Assembly (NCBI GenBank): GCA_037179385.1
Contig: CM074196.1
Location: 33,566,486 to 33,630,485 of the forward strand
Direction of reading: 5' to 3'
DNA: 64,000 nucleotides
Source: Holothuria scabra
Lineage: Eukaryota; Echinodermata; Holothuroidea; Aspidochirotida; Holothuriidae
In this document: positions 51,716 through 63,468 of the stretch, piece by piece
Position numbering within the stretch: position 1 is the stretch's first letter
Layout of the letters: each line of letters begins with the position of its first letter
Program-made: the position numbers and the translations under genes
Notes under the pieces: model-generated
What the model was told of the DNA's origin: nothing
The model's input: only the letters and a program-made list of their open reading frames with translations
Databases searched by the model: none

Positions 51716-51719
51716 AGTG

Positions 51720-51945
51720 ATGGTCTAATTTCAGTCGGCCATAACTGGGATCTATCAACGTTTGATCTTTCAATTTCCTTGCTTACCGGAGTCATGGATG
51801 GTTGTACACTAAATTGTATCTTGATTTCTTCAATTTCACTAAATATGAGGGTTCGAAATTTATGTAGTTTATAAAAAAGAGGATTTCAGGCTCCCACTAA
51901 TGACTGCCTACCGTCACTAAACAAGCCCTGATCGGATTTGTCTAT
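51720..51945. repeat. 210-bp dispersed repeat, copy 3
   Basis: It is close to 37240-37470 ('ggccataactggga', 'catggatggttgtacact', 'cggatttgtctata'). Confidence 0.8.
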
Positions 51946-52349
51946 AGGCATACGTAAGAATGCCACCATTTGACCATTCAAAGTGGCAAACCATCACTTA
52001 AAATGTTCTAACACTAAAAAATATGGACTAACAGATGAAGTCCTTTCAAAACTTTTGGGATGTTGTTTCTGACTGTGCGTTGCATACCAGTATGGTTTTC
52101 AATGCTTTGAAGTAGAAACTGTAAAATTTAAGATAACTTGACCAGTTTTGGTGCCCTTTTCTTATACGGTATTACTCGTAAAATGATCCCCGAATAGAGA
52201 ATGGCGGCAAATTCGTACCTTTCATATCTAAGGCTCTCCAACTCAAATTTTCAACGATCATGCATGAAAACAATTTAAAATTGTCCTAAAAGTCCACATT
52301 GCGTCCAGTTTAAAACTTCGACAAGGAGTAAGAAGTGTAACTAGGTAGT

Positions 52350-52575
52350 GAGTTAGATGGAGTTTTACGGCCAAGATTCCAACCGAGTTGGTTCAAGTCG
52401 AGCCGGCCACGGTCTTTTTCTAGTTATAGCTAACTGGCTTGTTTTCCCTACTCCATTTCTTTTGCACAGCATCACTGGAAAGGGCAGTAGGTTCCATTTT
52501 TAGAGCCTGTGGTATGACTCGACCTGGGAATCGAACCATAGGCATTTACCAGTCGACCAAACACGCGGCAGGAGT
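52350..52575 (-). mobile_element. tRNA-derived SINE, copy 4
   Basis: Minus-strand B-box text GGTTCGATTCCC lies near 52526-52537, with an A-box region around 52545-52560. It has the same tail text as 28425-28650 ('gttggttcaagtcgagccgg'). Confidence 0.85.
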
Positions 52576-52737
52576 AAAAAGTGTAAAAGTGGCCTGATTT
52601 AGTGTAAAATCCAATTATTAGTGCGCTTCCATCGCTTGATTGCCTTTTTGCGAGCCAATTTTTCTTTCCTAAGATAGCAAATGAAAAATAACTTTTCAAA
52701 AAATATGTTTCTGAGTTAGGGTAAGGACCATAGGTGT

Positions 52738-54296
52738 ACACTGTTAAAAAATTTCTCTGTAAATTTACATAATTTTTATGGCAATTTTTTTTCCAACCAA
52801 ATAATGTTTTTTTACAGCCAGACTATAATCATGAGAAAACATTAAGGATTTGTTTTTTCTTGACAGTTTTTGCATGTAAATTAGTTTACAAAAGTCTACT
52901 GTAAAATCGAATTACAGAATTGTTCTGTTTTGTTTACCTTAATTTTATGTAAATTTACAGCCTACTGTTTTCATTCCCGACGTTTTAATATTTATTATAA
53001 TATCGCTTTTTCACCTTTCATATGTTATTAAGTAACATACACTTCACCATTACGTAGATCAGGTATTTGCTTAGCAACGTAATGTGTCGTTACGAAGTTG
53101 TTTTCAATCTTTTTTCTAAAAGTCCACACGACTCTCTGGCGAAGAGCCAAGGGGCGAAAACCAAACAATTACTCCCGGAGGAGTTCTGCTCCCTGAAGGA
53201 GCTTAACGTCCCAAAAGGACAAGTACGCCCTCCAAAGGGCAAACACTGGGTGGTCCTGCTCTAGACTGGCTGAATAGAACAGAAGCCACAACCTGGATGC
53301 AGTTTAACGTTTTCAATCAAAACACATTGAGGATGCTTTGTTGTCATATCGTTATCAAGTAGACTGCTATCTCTAGGAACTTTGTAATTGGAAAGTCACA
53401 TTTTTTGTACAATATAATAATTGTTTTTAAAATAAATATGACAAAGAATGCAAATACATTGGTTGCAAACATTTCCAGACAAGGTAAACAATAAGTTTAT
53501 CACTTCCTGATTAAAAAACGCCAAAGAAGATATTATTCAAAGCAACAGCAATCCTTTTGTTAGGAAAATGCCTACAAAATAAGCTCCACCCATTTATGCA
53601 AAATGAGATTTACGTCATAAAGTGGTAAATTTACAGACTCTTTCAAGTAAATTTGTGAAACGTTTTTAATATGCTCCGATCAAGTGCATGAGCGCCTGTG
53701 GCGATGAGTTGACATCAGTATACCAATTGTCAGTGCTCTGAAATTAGGGCCTTACAATTTATTTTTACTTAAAAATGGGTGACAAAACACCAGTTGTATG
53801 ATATTTATAACTAAGAACGTAATAACTAAGTATGCTTTTATAATAAATGTAAGTTCATTTTCAAATAGGACCATAAATTTGCCAAAAATGTTTTTTTTTT
53901 TTAAACTGAAACTTCCCAGAACGATGCATGCTATATATTGAAAATTTTCTGGTATTTCTTATTTGTTTGTTTGGGCTTATTTTTGTTTCTTTTTCAGCTC
54001 AAAAACAAAATGAATGTTTGTTAAATGACAGCATATTTATGTGAAATCAGAAAAATACAAAATACTGTTAAAATTTCTGTAAATTTCCAGAAAAAGTTTC
54101 ACAAAGCAGTAAAATTTGGTTAAAAAAGCAGACAGAAATGGTTTTTCAAATAAACAGAAAATACATGTTAAACAACCTTTTTTTATTGTAGCAATACAAA
54201 GTGTCTGTAAAGATACAGAAAATCTCTATTAAAAGTAAAATACAAAAAGTTTAAGTTAAAAAAAGTCTGTAAATTTACAGAAATTGTTAACAGTGT
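52738..54296 (-). mobile_element. 1.6-kb inverted-terminus element, copy B
   Basis: It is the reverse complement of 33879-35459 without the internal duplication. The ends are CACTGTTAAAAAATTTC and GAAATTGTTAACAGTG, flanked by TA on both sides (52736-52737, 54297-54298), a Tc1/mariner-like target. No transposase frame is present. Identity to copy A looks high across the whole length. Confidence 0.85.
53109..53212 (-). mobile_element. Hairpin-rich repeat inside copy B
   Basis: It is the inverse of the 34783 and 35023 copies. It is single here, so the pair in copy A arose by later duplication. Confidence 0.75.
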
Positions 54297-54354
54297 AGAG
54301 TTGATCTATTTTAATCCAGTGTCAGAATTGCAAAAGTAGGAGATCGGAAAGTTA

Positions 54355-54500
54355 ATGGCGGAGCTAGGCATTTTGTCCAGGGCGAGAATGGCCTGCAGCC
54401 TCTCGTTAAGACGGTAAAACCTAAAAAGGTTCCGACATTTTAGTCCGTCAGGCCGTGGGCGATCTCCCCTTACCACATAGACGCTCCGCTACTGGGTGGA
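54355..54500. repeat. Relic related to 12985-13260 and 13890-13975
   Basis: Shared phrases are 'ggcggagctagg', 'gaatggcctgcag', 'gttccgac.tttagtccgtc', 'gggcgatctcccc' and 'ctccgctactgg'. Confidence 0.65.
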
Positions 54501-54534
54501 GCGACCTATTTTCAAGAAGCTGATTGGTTTTTAT

Positions 54535-54690
54535 GTAGGAAATTCCCCTCGTTTGCATACGGCTAGGTGCTCAGCATAGGCAATGGGTTAGGGAAAACAA
54601 CCCAGTCCTGAACCACAACTGGAAAATGCCTTGGCCTAATTGACTAAAACCAATTGGTTAGAAACTGGGTGGTAAAACTCCCTCCAACCT
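54535..54690 (+). mobile_element. tRNA-derived SINE, 3' fragment
   Basis: It retains 'ggtgctcagcat', 'gaaccacaactggaaaa', 'ccaattggttagaaactgg' and 'aaactcc'. The promoter region is missing. Confidence 0.75.
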
Positions 54691-54779
54691 AACCTGCCTA
54701 CGTTAAAAAATACTTCGCCTGTCACGAGTCTGATTTTTCCCCAGAGCAAATGATGGTGTCTCGGTTTTTCAAACAAGTT

Positions 54780-54945
54780 GTTGGATGATTGTAAACTAAA
54801 AGGCCTCTTGATTCCGTCAATGTCCCTGCATATGAGGGTTTGAAATTACATTGAAACAAAAATGAAGACGATTAAGGCTGATGGACCCCACTAATGACTG
54901 CCTACAATCAATGAACATAAGCGCCGATTGGATTCGTCCATTCGG
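54780..54945. repeat. 210-bp dispersed repeat, copy 4 (5' truncated)
   Basis: 'Cttgattccgtcaatgtc', 'ggctgatggaccccactaat' and 'gattggattcgtcca' match the other copies. Confidence 0.75.
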
Positions 54946-57339
54946 TAGGCCAGTATTACTAGCCAACAGAGTCTCGTTGCATACAGTACGTACAGAAAAA
55001 AATGAAGGGGAAGGAGGGACCTCCGTGGTGGGGAATAACAGCAGCACAATTTGAACACTCGGGATTGTGAAAAATTGGTGGATGAACCGCAGAACTGCAA
55101 TATGCGCCCGCCTTTAACCACCACTAAAACGAAAAACGAGAATAACATGCATAAAAAGATTACTTCAAATGACGTAATCCAATACAGGAAATGATTAAAT
55201 GAATTTTCAAACGAACTTATTGAAAAAATACCAATTACTATTATTCACCATATAATCTCATGCTTAGGGCACGTCTTGAAACACAGCTTGCCCAAGTAAA
55301 AACCCGGCCTCTCTGACGATCCGTACAAGCCATGCATACCACAAGTCCTGTAATTACATGTACTCTAAAGGTTCCTCTTGGGTAACCTGAAAACAATTCC
55401 TTTTTAAAAAGTTCAATGCTCCACGCTATATGAGTCGGATTCCGGAGACATGCCGAATAAAAAGTTCAAGAGCTAATAAAAATGTAAAACACATTGAAAT
55501 TGCAAGGCATTAGTATCAACAAACAACTACTTCCGCCATAAGGATAGAGCGCATCATGAGGGTAGCGGGCCGAATTACTCCTCCGTCTCTCTTCATTTTG
55601 AGGGTTTGAGCGCCCAATGTACTTTAAAAGGTAAGAGCAGTCTTCCGAAACTTATTTTGATTTAATTGTCTTCTTCTTTCTGTTCAACGTGTCCTCCATA
55701 GTATTTTAGGACATCAGTATTGGACATTCAAAGTAAACCAAACAGTTACTAATTGTAAATTTCACATTTGAGGAGAACGTATACTGTCACATGACTCCCA
55801 AGAGCTAACCATGCATGAAACAGGACAAGTTGGGGGTGACTGCTCTTGCCCTTATAAAGGTACAGATAGTGAAGCAATGCCCTAAAAATTTCAAAACACG
55901 CACACACATACACAAATGGACTTACCCTTTACTCAAGACCCTTCGGCTTCTCCTCCGGGCTTTCCTCAGTGGAGCTAGGATTTGGTAGGGGGGCGGGACT
56001 GGTGTTTTAGTGTTCAAGCGGACGGAGGACCATCATAGGCTGGCGCAAAGCGCCCAAGAAAATTTTTGGCTCCAAAAGGTTTCAAGATGAGATAGCATAT
56101 TCGGGCCTTTTAATCTGCATGGAAACTATCCCAAAATTGATAGCCTATTTCTTGTTCCGCAATTTTGTATGATGAAAATATTTATCAGAAAAATGTTTTC
56201 CAGTCCTCGGTGACGCGCTAAGACTGTTCTCTACACAGACGTACGAGGCAGGGGCGGACTGCACACCAAATTTCTTCAAGATCATAAGTTCGGCAGGAAT
56301 TTGCAAGAAAGATATCAGACAGGAATTTCAGAAAAACCGAGTAGCCAATTGAGTCTTAAATATTGTATTGTTTCCAGAAAATTCTTAAGCGTGCCCGGAA
56401 TCTTAAAGGGATGTGCGCGAAAAAGAAAAAATACATCACAGTCGCCGCAAAATTTCCATTCAAAATCAAGAATATTAAAAAATCGCTACGCATTCGGACA
56501 GCATAAAAACCATTTCGATAGATTTACTTCATAGTCTTTCACACTAATATCCCGAAATGGGAAATGAAAATGATAACAAAGATGAGCGAAAGATTCGAGC
56601 AGTTTGTGAGAAAAGTTTTTCCTTGGCCCCACTTTATTCTGTAGTCTGCAAAAACTTTGTTAGCGGTTAAATATTCAAAAGTAATGTTGTGATGAGTTTA
56701 GCCCCGCGACTCCAGCATGTAATTATAGTAACGTTAGTGAGCTATTCGTAACCGCTCCTCCTCAGCTTGTCAGCTTGTACGCGGATCTTGTGTAACTGGA
56801 AACATAGTAAAAAAAACTGATGAGAGTCCCAATTGATTTACATGCCGGATTGGCTTATTCGGTGATTGAGTTTCAAAAGAGATGATCAAGATTGATTATT
56901 CTGTCCGCCTTAATATTAGCTAAATATGTACAAGTTGTTCAATGCTTATTGACTGAAGTCTACCGCACGAGTGAAAGCTCGCGGGCTTGGGGCTTTACCC
57001 GTACTTCCAAGCCACGAGGGTTGTGGGAAGATCCTAGTATGCTAATTGCAGTCTCCTGATTGACGCATCAAATTAAATGACCATTAAAGAATGTGCTTAT
57101 TTAAATGACCAATGAGGAGGCTTTAGAGGGTGTAATGGCCACATCTTGAAAATATGGGATACAGCTTACACGTGGAACTAAGACGAGGTGGACTGTCACG
57201 TTCGCCGGTAACACGTGATGGTAAACAGGAAGGGTAAAAGGAATGGAGAGTTGCTCGTAAACAATATCACGTCTGTGTGAAAGTTTATGGAGACCTGGAG
57301 GGTGCACTATGGGAGCACATCACCATTCATTTCTTTATT
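54946..57339. other. Intergenic stretch, mostly unrecognised
   Basis: A relic near 55970-56060 has 'cagtggagctaggattt' and 'gcgcaaagcgccc'. No gene is supported. Confidence 0.5.
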
Positions 57340-57660
57340 GACTTACACACTATGTTGCCTTCATTAAAGGCCCCCACAGCCCAGTCAAAGTTCACGTCCC
57401 ACTAAAGCTACCCCTCACACGAAAGCCAGTGAGTTGAACAATCATGACATTACAAATTCACCATCATAGCATTACCGTTTAGATTTTGAGGTACAAGGGG
57501 ATGTAGTTTAGGGGCTGTACACCCTACCCTAGTAATCCGCAAGGTGACGGAAATAACGTCTTTTTCACACCAATTTTTAAACAGTCTAAATCACCTTGAA
57601 TTCTTCCCAATTTGTCAACACTCACACAGTAACGTTGTCCTCTTTCATATCCAAAACAAA
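57340..57660. repeat. Dispersed repeat, paralog of 19895-20240
   Basis: It shares 'gacttacacact', 'gtcaaagttca', 'accgtttagattttgag' and 'ttttgtaaacagtct'-like text. Confidence 0.6.
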
Positions 57661-57683
57661 ACAACCACACCTGGTTAGCTTAA

Positions 57684-60173
57684 AGACACTGTATCGTGGA
57701 GCGAAACGGGGGCGGCAGCATCTTTTTAGAATTGTTCTTTTCTCCTTCGCGCATCAAAAACTGTTACAGCGCCATCACACTCCTTAGCCGTGAAAAATGT
57801 TCGTGCAATCGACGGAGGGAAGTTGAAGCATGGAAGTAGTAGACGGTACTCATTCGGGTGATGTGGATTTCTGCAAGACATTTGCAAATACCACATACAA
57901 CGAACAATCGTCGGCAATAACAAGAGAAGTCGGCGAGGGCAACTTGTCCCAAAATTAACATGAGATTGACGGCACGACATCCAGGGAACGCTTTATCAGC
58001 TTTAATTAACGAGTAATTTGTGATGTTTAAAGCTGCGAGAAGGTAAGGAAAAGAGATAAGAACAAATACGATAGCAATTAGTAGACATTAACAGTAATTC
58101 TGCGAAAAATCCTTTGCTTGGCGATGTGTAGTATTACTTACGTGTATGTGCCATACAAAATTGAACAAGGGATTAATTTTCCCAAGATTATGGGCACAAA
58201 TTCCCAAGGTCCGATACAATACAGAAAGAAACAAATTCAACTTCCATCACGTTGCATGTGGGATCCTTGTTATTTTATTGAGTGTATAATTAATGCTACA
58301 GTAGTTTCTACCGGGATACACCTTCAAATTAAGGCTGATATATCTTAAACAGCTGTGAAAGGGACAAAACTTTAGTCATTGCCAGTATGAAATTACTTCA
58401 AGCACAACACTCTTTGTCCTACAATTGAGTTACATAGTGTTATAGTAAAATATATCCCACAATTAGAAAGACTTGTGTGAATTGACAGATTTCAGACTAC
58501 ACTCTGATCACATATGATGGCCTAGCTAGCTCGACAATTGGCTTTTCACCCCCTAAATTAGGACAAAATCAAAAAAAAGACTAGTTGTGTGGTGCACAAA
58601 AGTTTAGGAAGGGTTTGCTTGATGAAAGCATTATATACAGTGTGATTAGAAATAAATTGGACTGACCATGTTCAAAGGATAAGAATGCTATCCAACCAGC
58701 TCAGTACTGTTGTAATAATGCCAACAATTTCCACTGAATGCTTAATTGACATGTGACAGCAAATTGCATCTAGGGATAGTCTTGCCATGATGGTTGTCTG
58801 AAACAGTCCTTCCACACCCAACCTCAGGAGAACTTAGTTTACTAGACCAAAGATTTTAAGACTTTTCAGGGTGCTTGCTATAACCCATTACCTAACCTCA
58901 TTTTAAAACATCAGGGTATTAAATAGCCCTCAAACAGGTCTATGTCGTCAGTTAAATGGCCTAATGAAATTCTCTACATGTAACAGAATACACATGCAGC
59001 CCTGTTAACTAGGGAATGGGGGTGGCAATTAGAAGTTCTCTCCACTGATACCCGAAGTGTAACTGAATATAAGTCTATCAATCATTTAAAGCCCCCCCCC
59101 CCTTACCCTCCAAATTAGGAAAAAAAGGTTCTAGCTACCCCACATGACAAAGTTTTTCGTCAAACTATGTTTGCCACTGCTAGGCTTCTTTAAAGGGTGA
59201 ATCTCTTCATTCCAGATGGTTCCAGCCAGTTCTGGTAAAATGGCTAACATCTTTAGCTCCTCAAAAAGCACACAAACTTTTGTTGTTAAGAGACTAACCC
59301 TGTCAAGTAGCTGTCATGTTTAATAAAACAGAACAATTGCAGTGCATGCAACTGCCTGTTGTAATGAAAGCATTAGCTCCCTACTGCTTCTTCTGAATTG
59401 GTCAATGGAAGAGCAGTCACTTATTACAAAGGTTACTCTCTCATAACTAATCCACATGAGTATCCATATTTTTTGAAAAAGATTCCCTTCACAAGCTAGC
59501 GTACATCTCTCATGTTTCATATGCTAACTATTTTGCATTTTAATTAACATCATATGAAATAAACATCATATTAATCCAGGCCTGTGTCAGTCTTGTAACA
59601 GCTCAGTAGCCTCTGCCTGTCACAAGAATCTTCAATATGTGCATAGCATGAAGTAAATTAAAATATCATACCAGAGTAATCTAACCTTCGAGAGTACAAC
59701 ATTTTCAACAGTTTACTCAAACTAAAAGGTTGTTACTACATGTGACATATTACTTATTTATATTATTTTGTTCTTTGTATCCTTGAAGGCACTAGCACTA
59801 CATGAACTGCATCAACTTTCTGGAAAAAAAATCACCTACAATACCTACTCTATGGCAGAACTCATGCATGGGAACCTACCATTATCTTCTTGTTAGGCTG
59901 GAAGGAAAATTGATGTCTTCTCTTTAAAGAAGAAAGTGCAGGCCAGGTCTGTATGGTGGCTTTGAGAACTACATCTCCACTGCAAATTAACACAGATACT
60001 ACGCCTGTTAACGCTCACACAAACAAGCATATGTAGCAGTACGCTATCCCACGCAATCGTATGAACTGTTATCATACGGTGCCTATGGGCTACATCCGGG
60101 ATTTTGGGTGGGATAACAATTTTTTTGAAGGCTGTCCAAATGTCGCCCCGTTTCGCTCCACGATACTGTGTCT
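57684..60173. mobile_element. TTAA-flanked DNA element with 28-bp inverted ends, 2.49 kb
   Basis: The ends AGACACTGTATCGTGGAGCG and their inverse CGCTCCACGATACTGTGTCT lie at the two borders and extend to about 28 bases ('aaacgggg'). TTAA flanks both (57680-57683, 60174-60177). Termini starting AG, with a TTAA target, suggest Kolobok. The open frames inside (for example 57726-57980 minus) show no transposase motif I can name, so it is probably non-autonomous. Confidence 0.82.
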
Positions 60174-60177
60174 TTAA

Positions 60178-60479
60178 AGAGGCAATCCTCTCACCCCAAA
60201 CTACACTTCTAGCATAGGGTATCAGAAACTCTCAATTGGCTCAGCTTTTTGATTGACTGATAATTCAAACAATGCAGAGTACTAAAACTTATATTACACA
60301 GCACGAACTGTTCTGATAGTGTTTTGTTTATACACATCACATTGAGCTTTCTATAATTCACCCTGAAGTAATAAAATGAGATTGTTTCTAGAGGAGGGTG
60401 AATTTCAGACATTTGTGGGAGGGACTTAATTAAGAAGATTAGGAGAATTGGAACTGTTTGGGATGAGAAAATTGGGCCT
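60178..60479. mobile_element. MITE, copy 3 of the 300-bp TTAA family
   Basis: The ends AGAGGCAATCCTCTCACCCC and the inverse '..ACTGTTTGGGATGAGA..GGGCCT' are flanked by TTAA (60174-60177 and 60480-60483). The left TTAA is shared with the right flank of the 2.49-kb element. Confidence 0.8.
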
Positions 60480-60483
60480 TTAA

Positions 60484-62027
60484 CTTGAGCAATTCTCACT
60501 TAAAGAGGACCTAAAATTGACGGTGTACTTTGGAACTGCTTTTCCCGGCAAGACCGTTGTGCTAATGGTGGTATACTCCCCTATACTACATGACAATACT
60601 GAATGACGGTTGAAACACTGGGTTATTTTCAACTGCAAACTTAATAATCCGGACAGACGGGAGGGTGTTCAGTTGCAGTGTCCAATGGCTTGTAATCTAC
60701 CCTGCCGCTGGAACCAAACATCATGATTATGCACTGTGTAGATGTCTTCCCAAAAGTATGCCTGAAAATTCATTTTTACCCACCTATTAGCTTAACATTT
60801 GTTTTCCAAACGATGTTACTGATAGAAGTAACTTAACAGTCATTTACAGTCGGGAGTTTGGGCAGTCACAGAGAAATTTCAATCAATTCAATATATATTG
60901 AATTTATCCGTTTGATTAAAACACAGAATGTTTTCAGTTCCGTTCCTAGTTTTCTCCGAAAAGATACAAGACCATTTTATCCAATGGTAGAGGCGGTAAT
61001 TTTCTAATCACTTAAAAAGTTGCTGATATTCACTATCATTGCAAAAGAAATCTTAAAACCAGAAAGCCAAAAGGCTAAGTGTTTCCTTGCTGCTGAAAAG
61101 CCTTCTTTCTTTCAAATTGACAGTGTTTGATAGATTTTCCTTTACAATTTAGGCACAGAATGTGAAGGATTCATTTAACAAAGATCAAAATACACTTATA
61201 TCATGTTGATAACCTACAAATTCCAACAAGCACTGACCCCAGTTACCCCAGATGACCTTTAAACTCAAAATCAAAAGGGTTCTTCGATTCTCTCACTACC
61301 TCTGAATACCTGACGTAACCTCTGGTGTGTACCGAAATCAAAAAGGTTCTTATGGTGTTAACAAGCCATTAGAGATGTTTCGTAGTTAAACGTCTGGTGA
61401 CCGCAAATGACCTTTGACCTGCACCAAAAAATAAGGTACTTCCTCTCAACATTGCAAATCTATATCCCAAATATGAAAAGTGACGGTCACTCCTTTCTTG
61501 AGATATCGTGTTTACAAGACACTTGCGACGTTTTCGCAATTTTACCACCAGTGAACTCAAATAACCTTTCACCTCTACCAAAACCAGAAGGGTTCTTCTC
61601 CTTAACATGACAAATCTATATACCCAAATATGACAAGTTTTGATAACTTTTATCTTGAGATATCGTATTTACAAGCAAAGTGTCACAAACACGCACACAC
61701 ATACACAGGCACACACACACACGACATTACCATCGCATGGATTCCTTGCGTGACTACGGCAAGGAATCTGCAAATACGACTGCTTAGATTTTTCAAATTT
61801 TCTCTTACACTATGCCCCGCGTCAACGAATGGTGGCGCTCAACTTAAAAAGACTTCCTGCAGAAATTTAGTTTGAAGTGAAGGTTTTTCTGGCAAACGCC
61901 GTAAACCTTTAAATAGCCACTGCATAGATCCTCCTTAATATAAACCTGGGAATTACCATTTCCGGGTGTCTCAGGGGTCCTGTTTTTTTTTTAATTTTCT
62001 TCGTGCGTTAAGCGCCAATCTAATATG
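60484..62027. other. Intergenic stretch with AGGTCA-type relic and CA repeat
   Basis: About 61200-61680 is a minus-oriented relative of the intron 1 AGGTCA repeat ('gacctttgacctgcacc' at about 61409). A CA microsatellite lies at about 61688-61722. No gene is recognised. Confidence 0.55.
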
Positions 62028-62084
62028 TTATGCAAGGCTTACACTTGCACGATTCTGTGGCACGCATTGGCACGACTCGAGTCG

Positions 62085-62530
62085 TGCCAGTGCGCAAACT
62101 AGTCGTAAACTGGCGTGAAGTGTGCGTAAACTCGTCGTGACTGCGTGCCATGTCGGGACGAGAATTTTGAAATGTTCAAATTTTTGGTCACGACAAAATT
62201 TCGCGACCGGGTCGTGAACTCGTCGGGACGATGCGGGAGGATGCGTGCCAGTGCGTGGCAGTGCGTGTCATGCCACGACTGTCACGAACTGCCACGAATA
62301 GTTCACGAACAGCTCACGTCGAGTTCACGAGTAGTTCACGACATGTTCACGAATTGGTGCGCGTCGCAGCGTGGCCGTGCCTTCCCACTGACACGGTCAC
62401 GTGTATTTCACGCATTGATGGCACGATCAGTTCACGAATAGTTTACGCGCTTCACGAACAGTTCGCCCATGGCAAGAGAAGTTAACGACGAGTTCACGAG
62501 CAGTTCACGAACAGATCACGGGCAGTTCAC
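62085..62530. repeat. Subterminal repeats of the Harbinger element
   Basis: More than a dozen 'ttcacga(a/g)' and 'cgtgccagtg(c/g)' units occur here, with the inverse 'cgtgaactcgtcgtga' at 63270-63380. Such arrays often bind the transposase or its Myb-like partner; that role is inferred. Confidence 0.7.
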
Positions 62531-62565
62531 GACTACTGCGCGACAGTGACGCTCGCGTCGGTGCG

Positions 62566-62574
62566 GGGGTATAT
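62566..62574 (+). promoter_or_regulatory. TATA box inside the Harbinger element
   Basis: GGGTATATATAGGGC sits about 80 bases before the ATG at 62648, in a spacing that suits a short leader. It could drive the small plus-strand frame. Confidence 0.5.
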
Positions 62575-62647
62575 ATAGGGCTTCCTGGACACTGCTCGCC
62601 ATTCCAGAGATCGCCAGCGAAGAGACAACTTTTATCACAGAGATAAC

Positions 62648-62848
62648 ATGCCTAAAACAAAGCAGACACGAGGAAGAACAAAACAGAGAAGGCCAGAAGC
62701 CGACAGGCCAGAGGCAGAGACTGCTGAGAGAGAACATTCCCCCAGTCATCCATATCAAGTGTTGATGTTGTCCCGGAGACACAGCAGATCTGGAGGCGAG
62801 GGGTTAAGTTCTCAACCATCTCTTGGAAAAGGTCAGGTGAGATTCTGA
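62648..62848 (+). CDS. Small basic open frame, possible N-terminus of the Harbinger partner protein
   Basis: It starts MPKTKQTRGRTKQRR, basic then acidic, 66 codons. A GGTCAG/GTGAG junction near 62836 could be a splice donor. PIF/Harbinger elements usually carry a second Myb-like gene opposite the transposase, and this could be its remnant. No Myb domain is visible, so the call is tentative. Confidence 0.35.
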   Translation: MPKTKQTRGRTKQRRPEADRPEAETAEREHSPSHPYQVLMLSRRHSRSGGEGLSSQPSLGKGQVRF

Positions 62849-63102
62849 GGTAATTTTTGTAGCCCCTTGATATTCCTTGTGGAGTTCAGTAGTAGACTGT
62901 CATACTGTCCAATCTCGCGCCCTCTGGTCAACCATTCCCTGACCCATACTTTCCTTTGTGTCTTTCTTCGAGGTGGGGTTGCCTTTTCTTGCTCTTTTGC
63001 CTCTTCCAGCCTTTCCTGCTGCTCTTCAACAATGACTAGAGCAGCTGCCAGGTATGGGCATCTTCTCTTCTCTGCAATGATTGTGTCTCTGGCATTCAGC
63101 AT
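62833..63102 (-). pseudogene. PIF/Harbinger transposase N-terminal remnant
   Basis: The minus-strand frame has KVWVREWLTRGREIGQYDSL, the well-known N-terminal signature of Harbinger transposases (VW(V/M)R.WL.RR...G.Y..L). Upstream is a basic/acidic run (EEQQERLEEAKEQEKATPPR). The frame stops soon after. The DDE catalytic domain is absent from the element, so it cannot be autonomous. On this strand an AT-rich 'tatatattaaaa' lies about 60-80 bases before the ATG. Confidence 0.75.
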
Positions 63103-63468
63103 GTTGTCTCTTCCACAGCCAATCCAAAAACGACCAGGGTTGGGGAGGCCCCATTTTTATGTTATATATATTAAAAAATATATTATATTTTTGTATTCGG
63201 CACAACACCGTCCGAATTGCGCAAACTGGTCTTGCCGATGCGGGAAGTGCGTAAACTATGCGCAAACTATGCGTGAACTCGACGTGCCAGTTCGTGTCAA
63301 TGTGGACACTGATGGACACGCATTCGTGAACTATTCGTGAACTCGTCGTGAAATATGCGTGAACTAGTCGCGAACAGTGCGGGAGCCTCCTAGTTCGTGC
63401 CCCAAAATGGCACGACTTGCCACGACAAAATCATAACCACAAGTCGTGCCAGTGTAAGCCTCTCATTA

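Larger units (their letters stand above)
62031..63465. mobile_element. PIF/Harbinger-type DNA transposon, 1.43 kb, internally deleted
   Basis: The inverted ends TGCAAGGCTTACACTTGCAC and (inverse) TGAGAGGCTTACACTGGCAC agree at most of about 22 positions. Both ends are flanked by TTA (62028-62030, 63466-63468), matching the TWA target of PIF/Harbinger. Dense subterminal motifs ('gttcacgaa', 'cgtgccagtgcg') fill about 62085-62530 and recur inverted at 63230-63440. Inside is a transposase N-terminal remnant on the minus strand and a small plus-strand frame. Confidence 0.85.

Noticed and set aside
57726..57980. THAP-type transposase start in the 2.49-kb TTAA element
   Set aside because: Cys and His residues are scattered over three frames, but no C2CH spacing or AVPTIF-like motif appears in any single frame.
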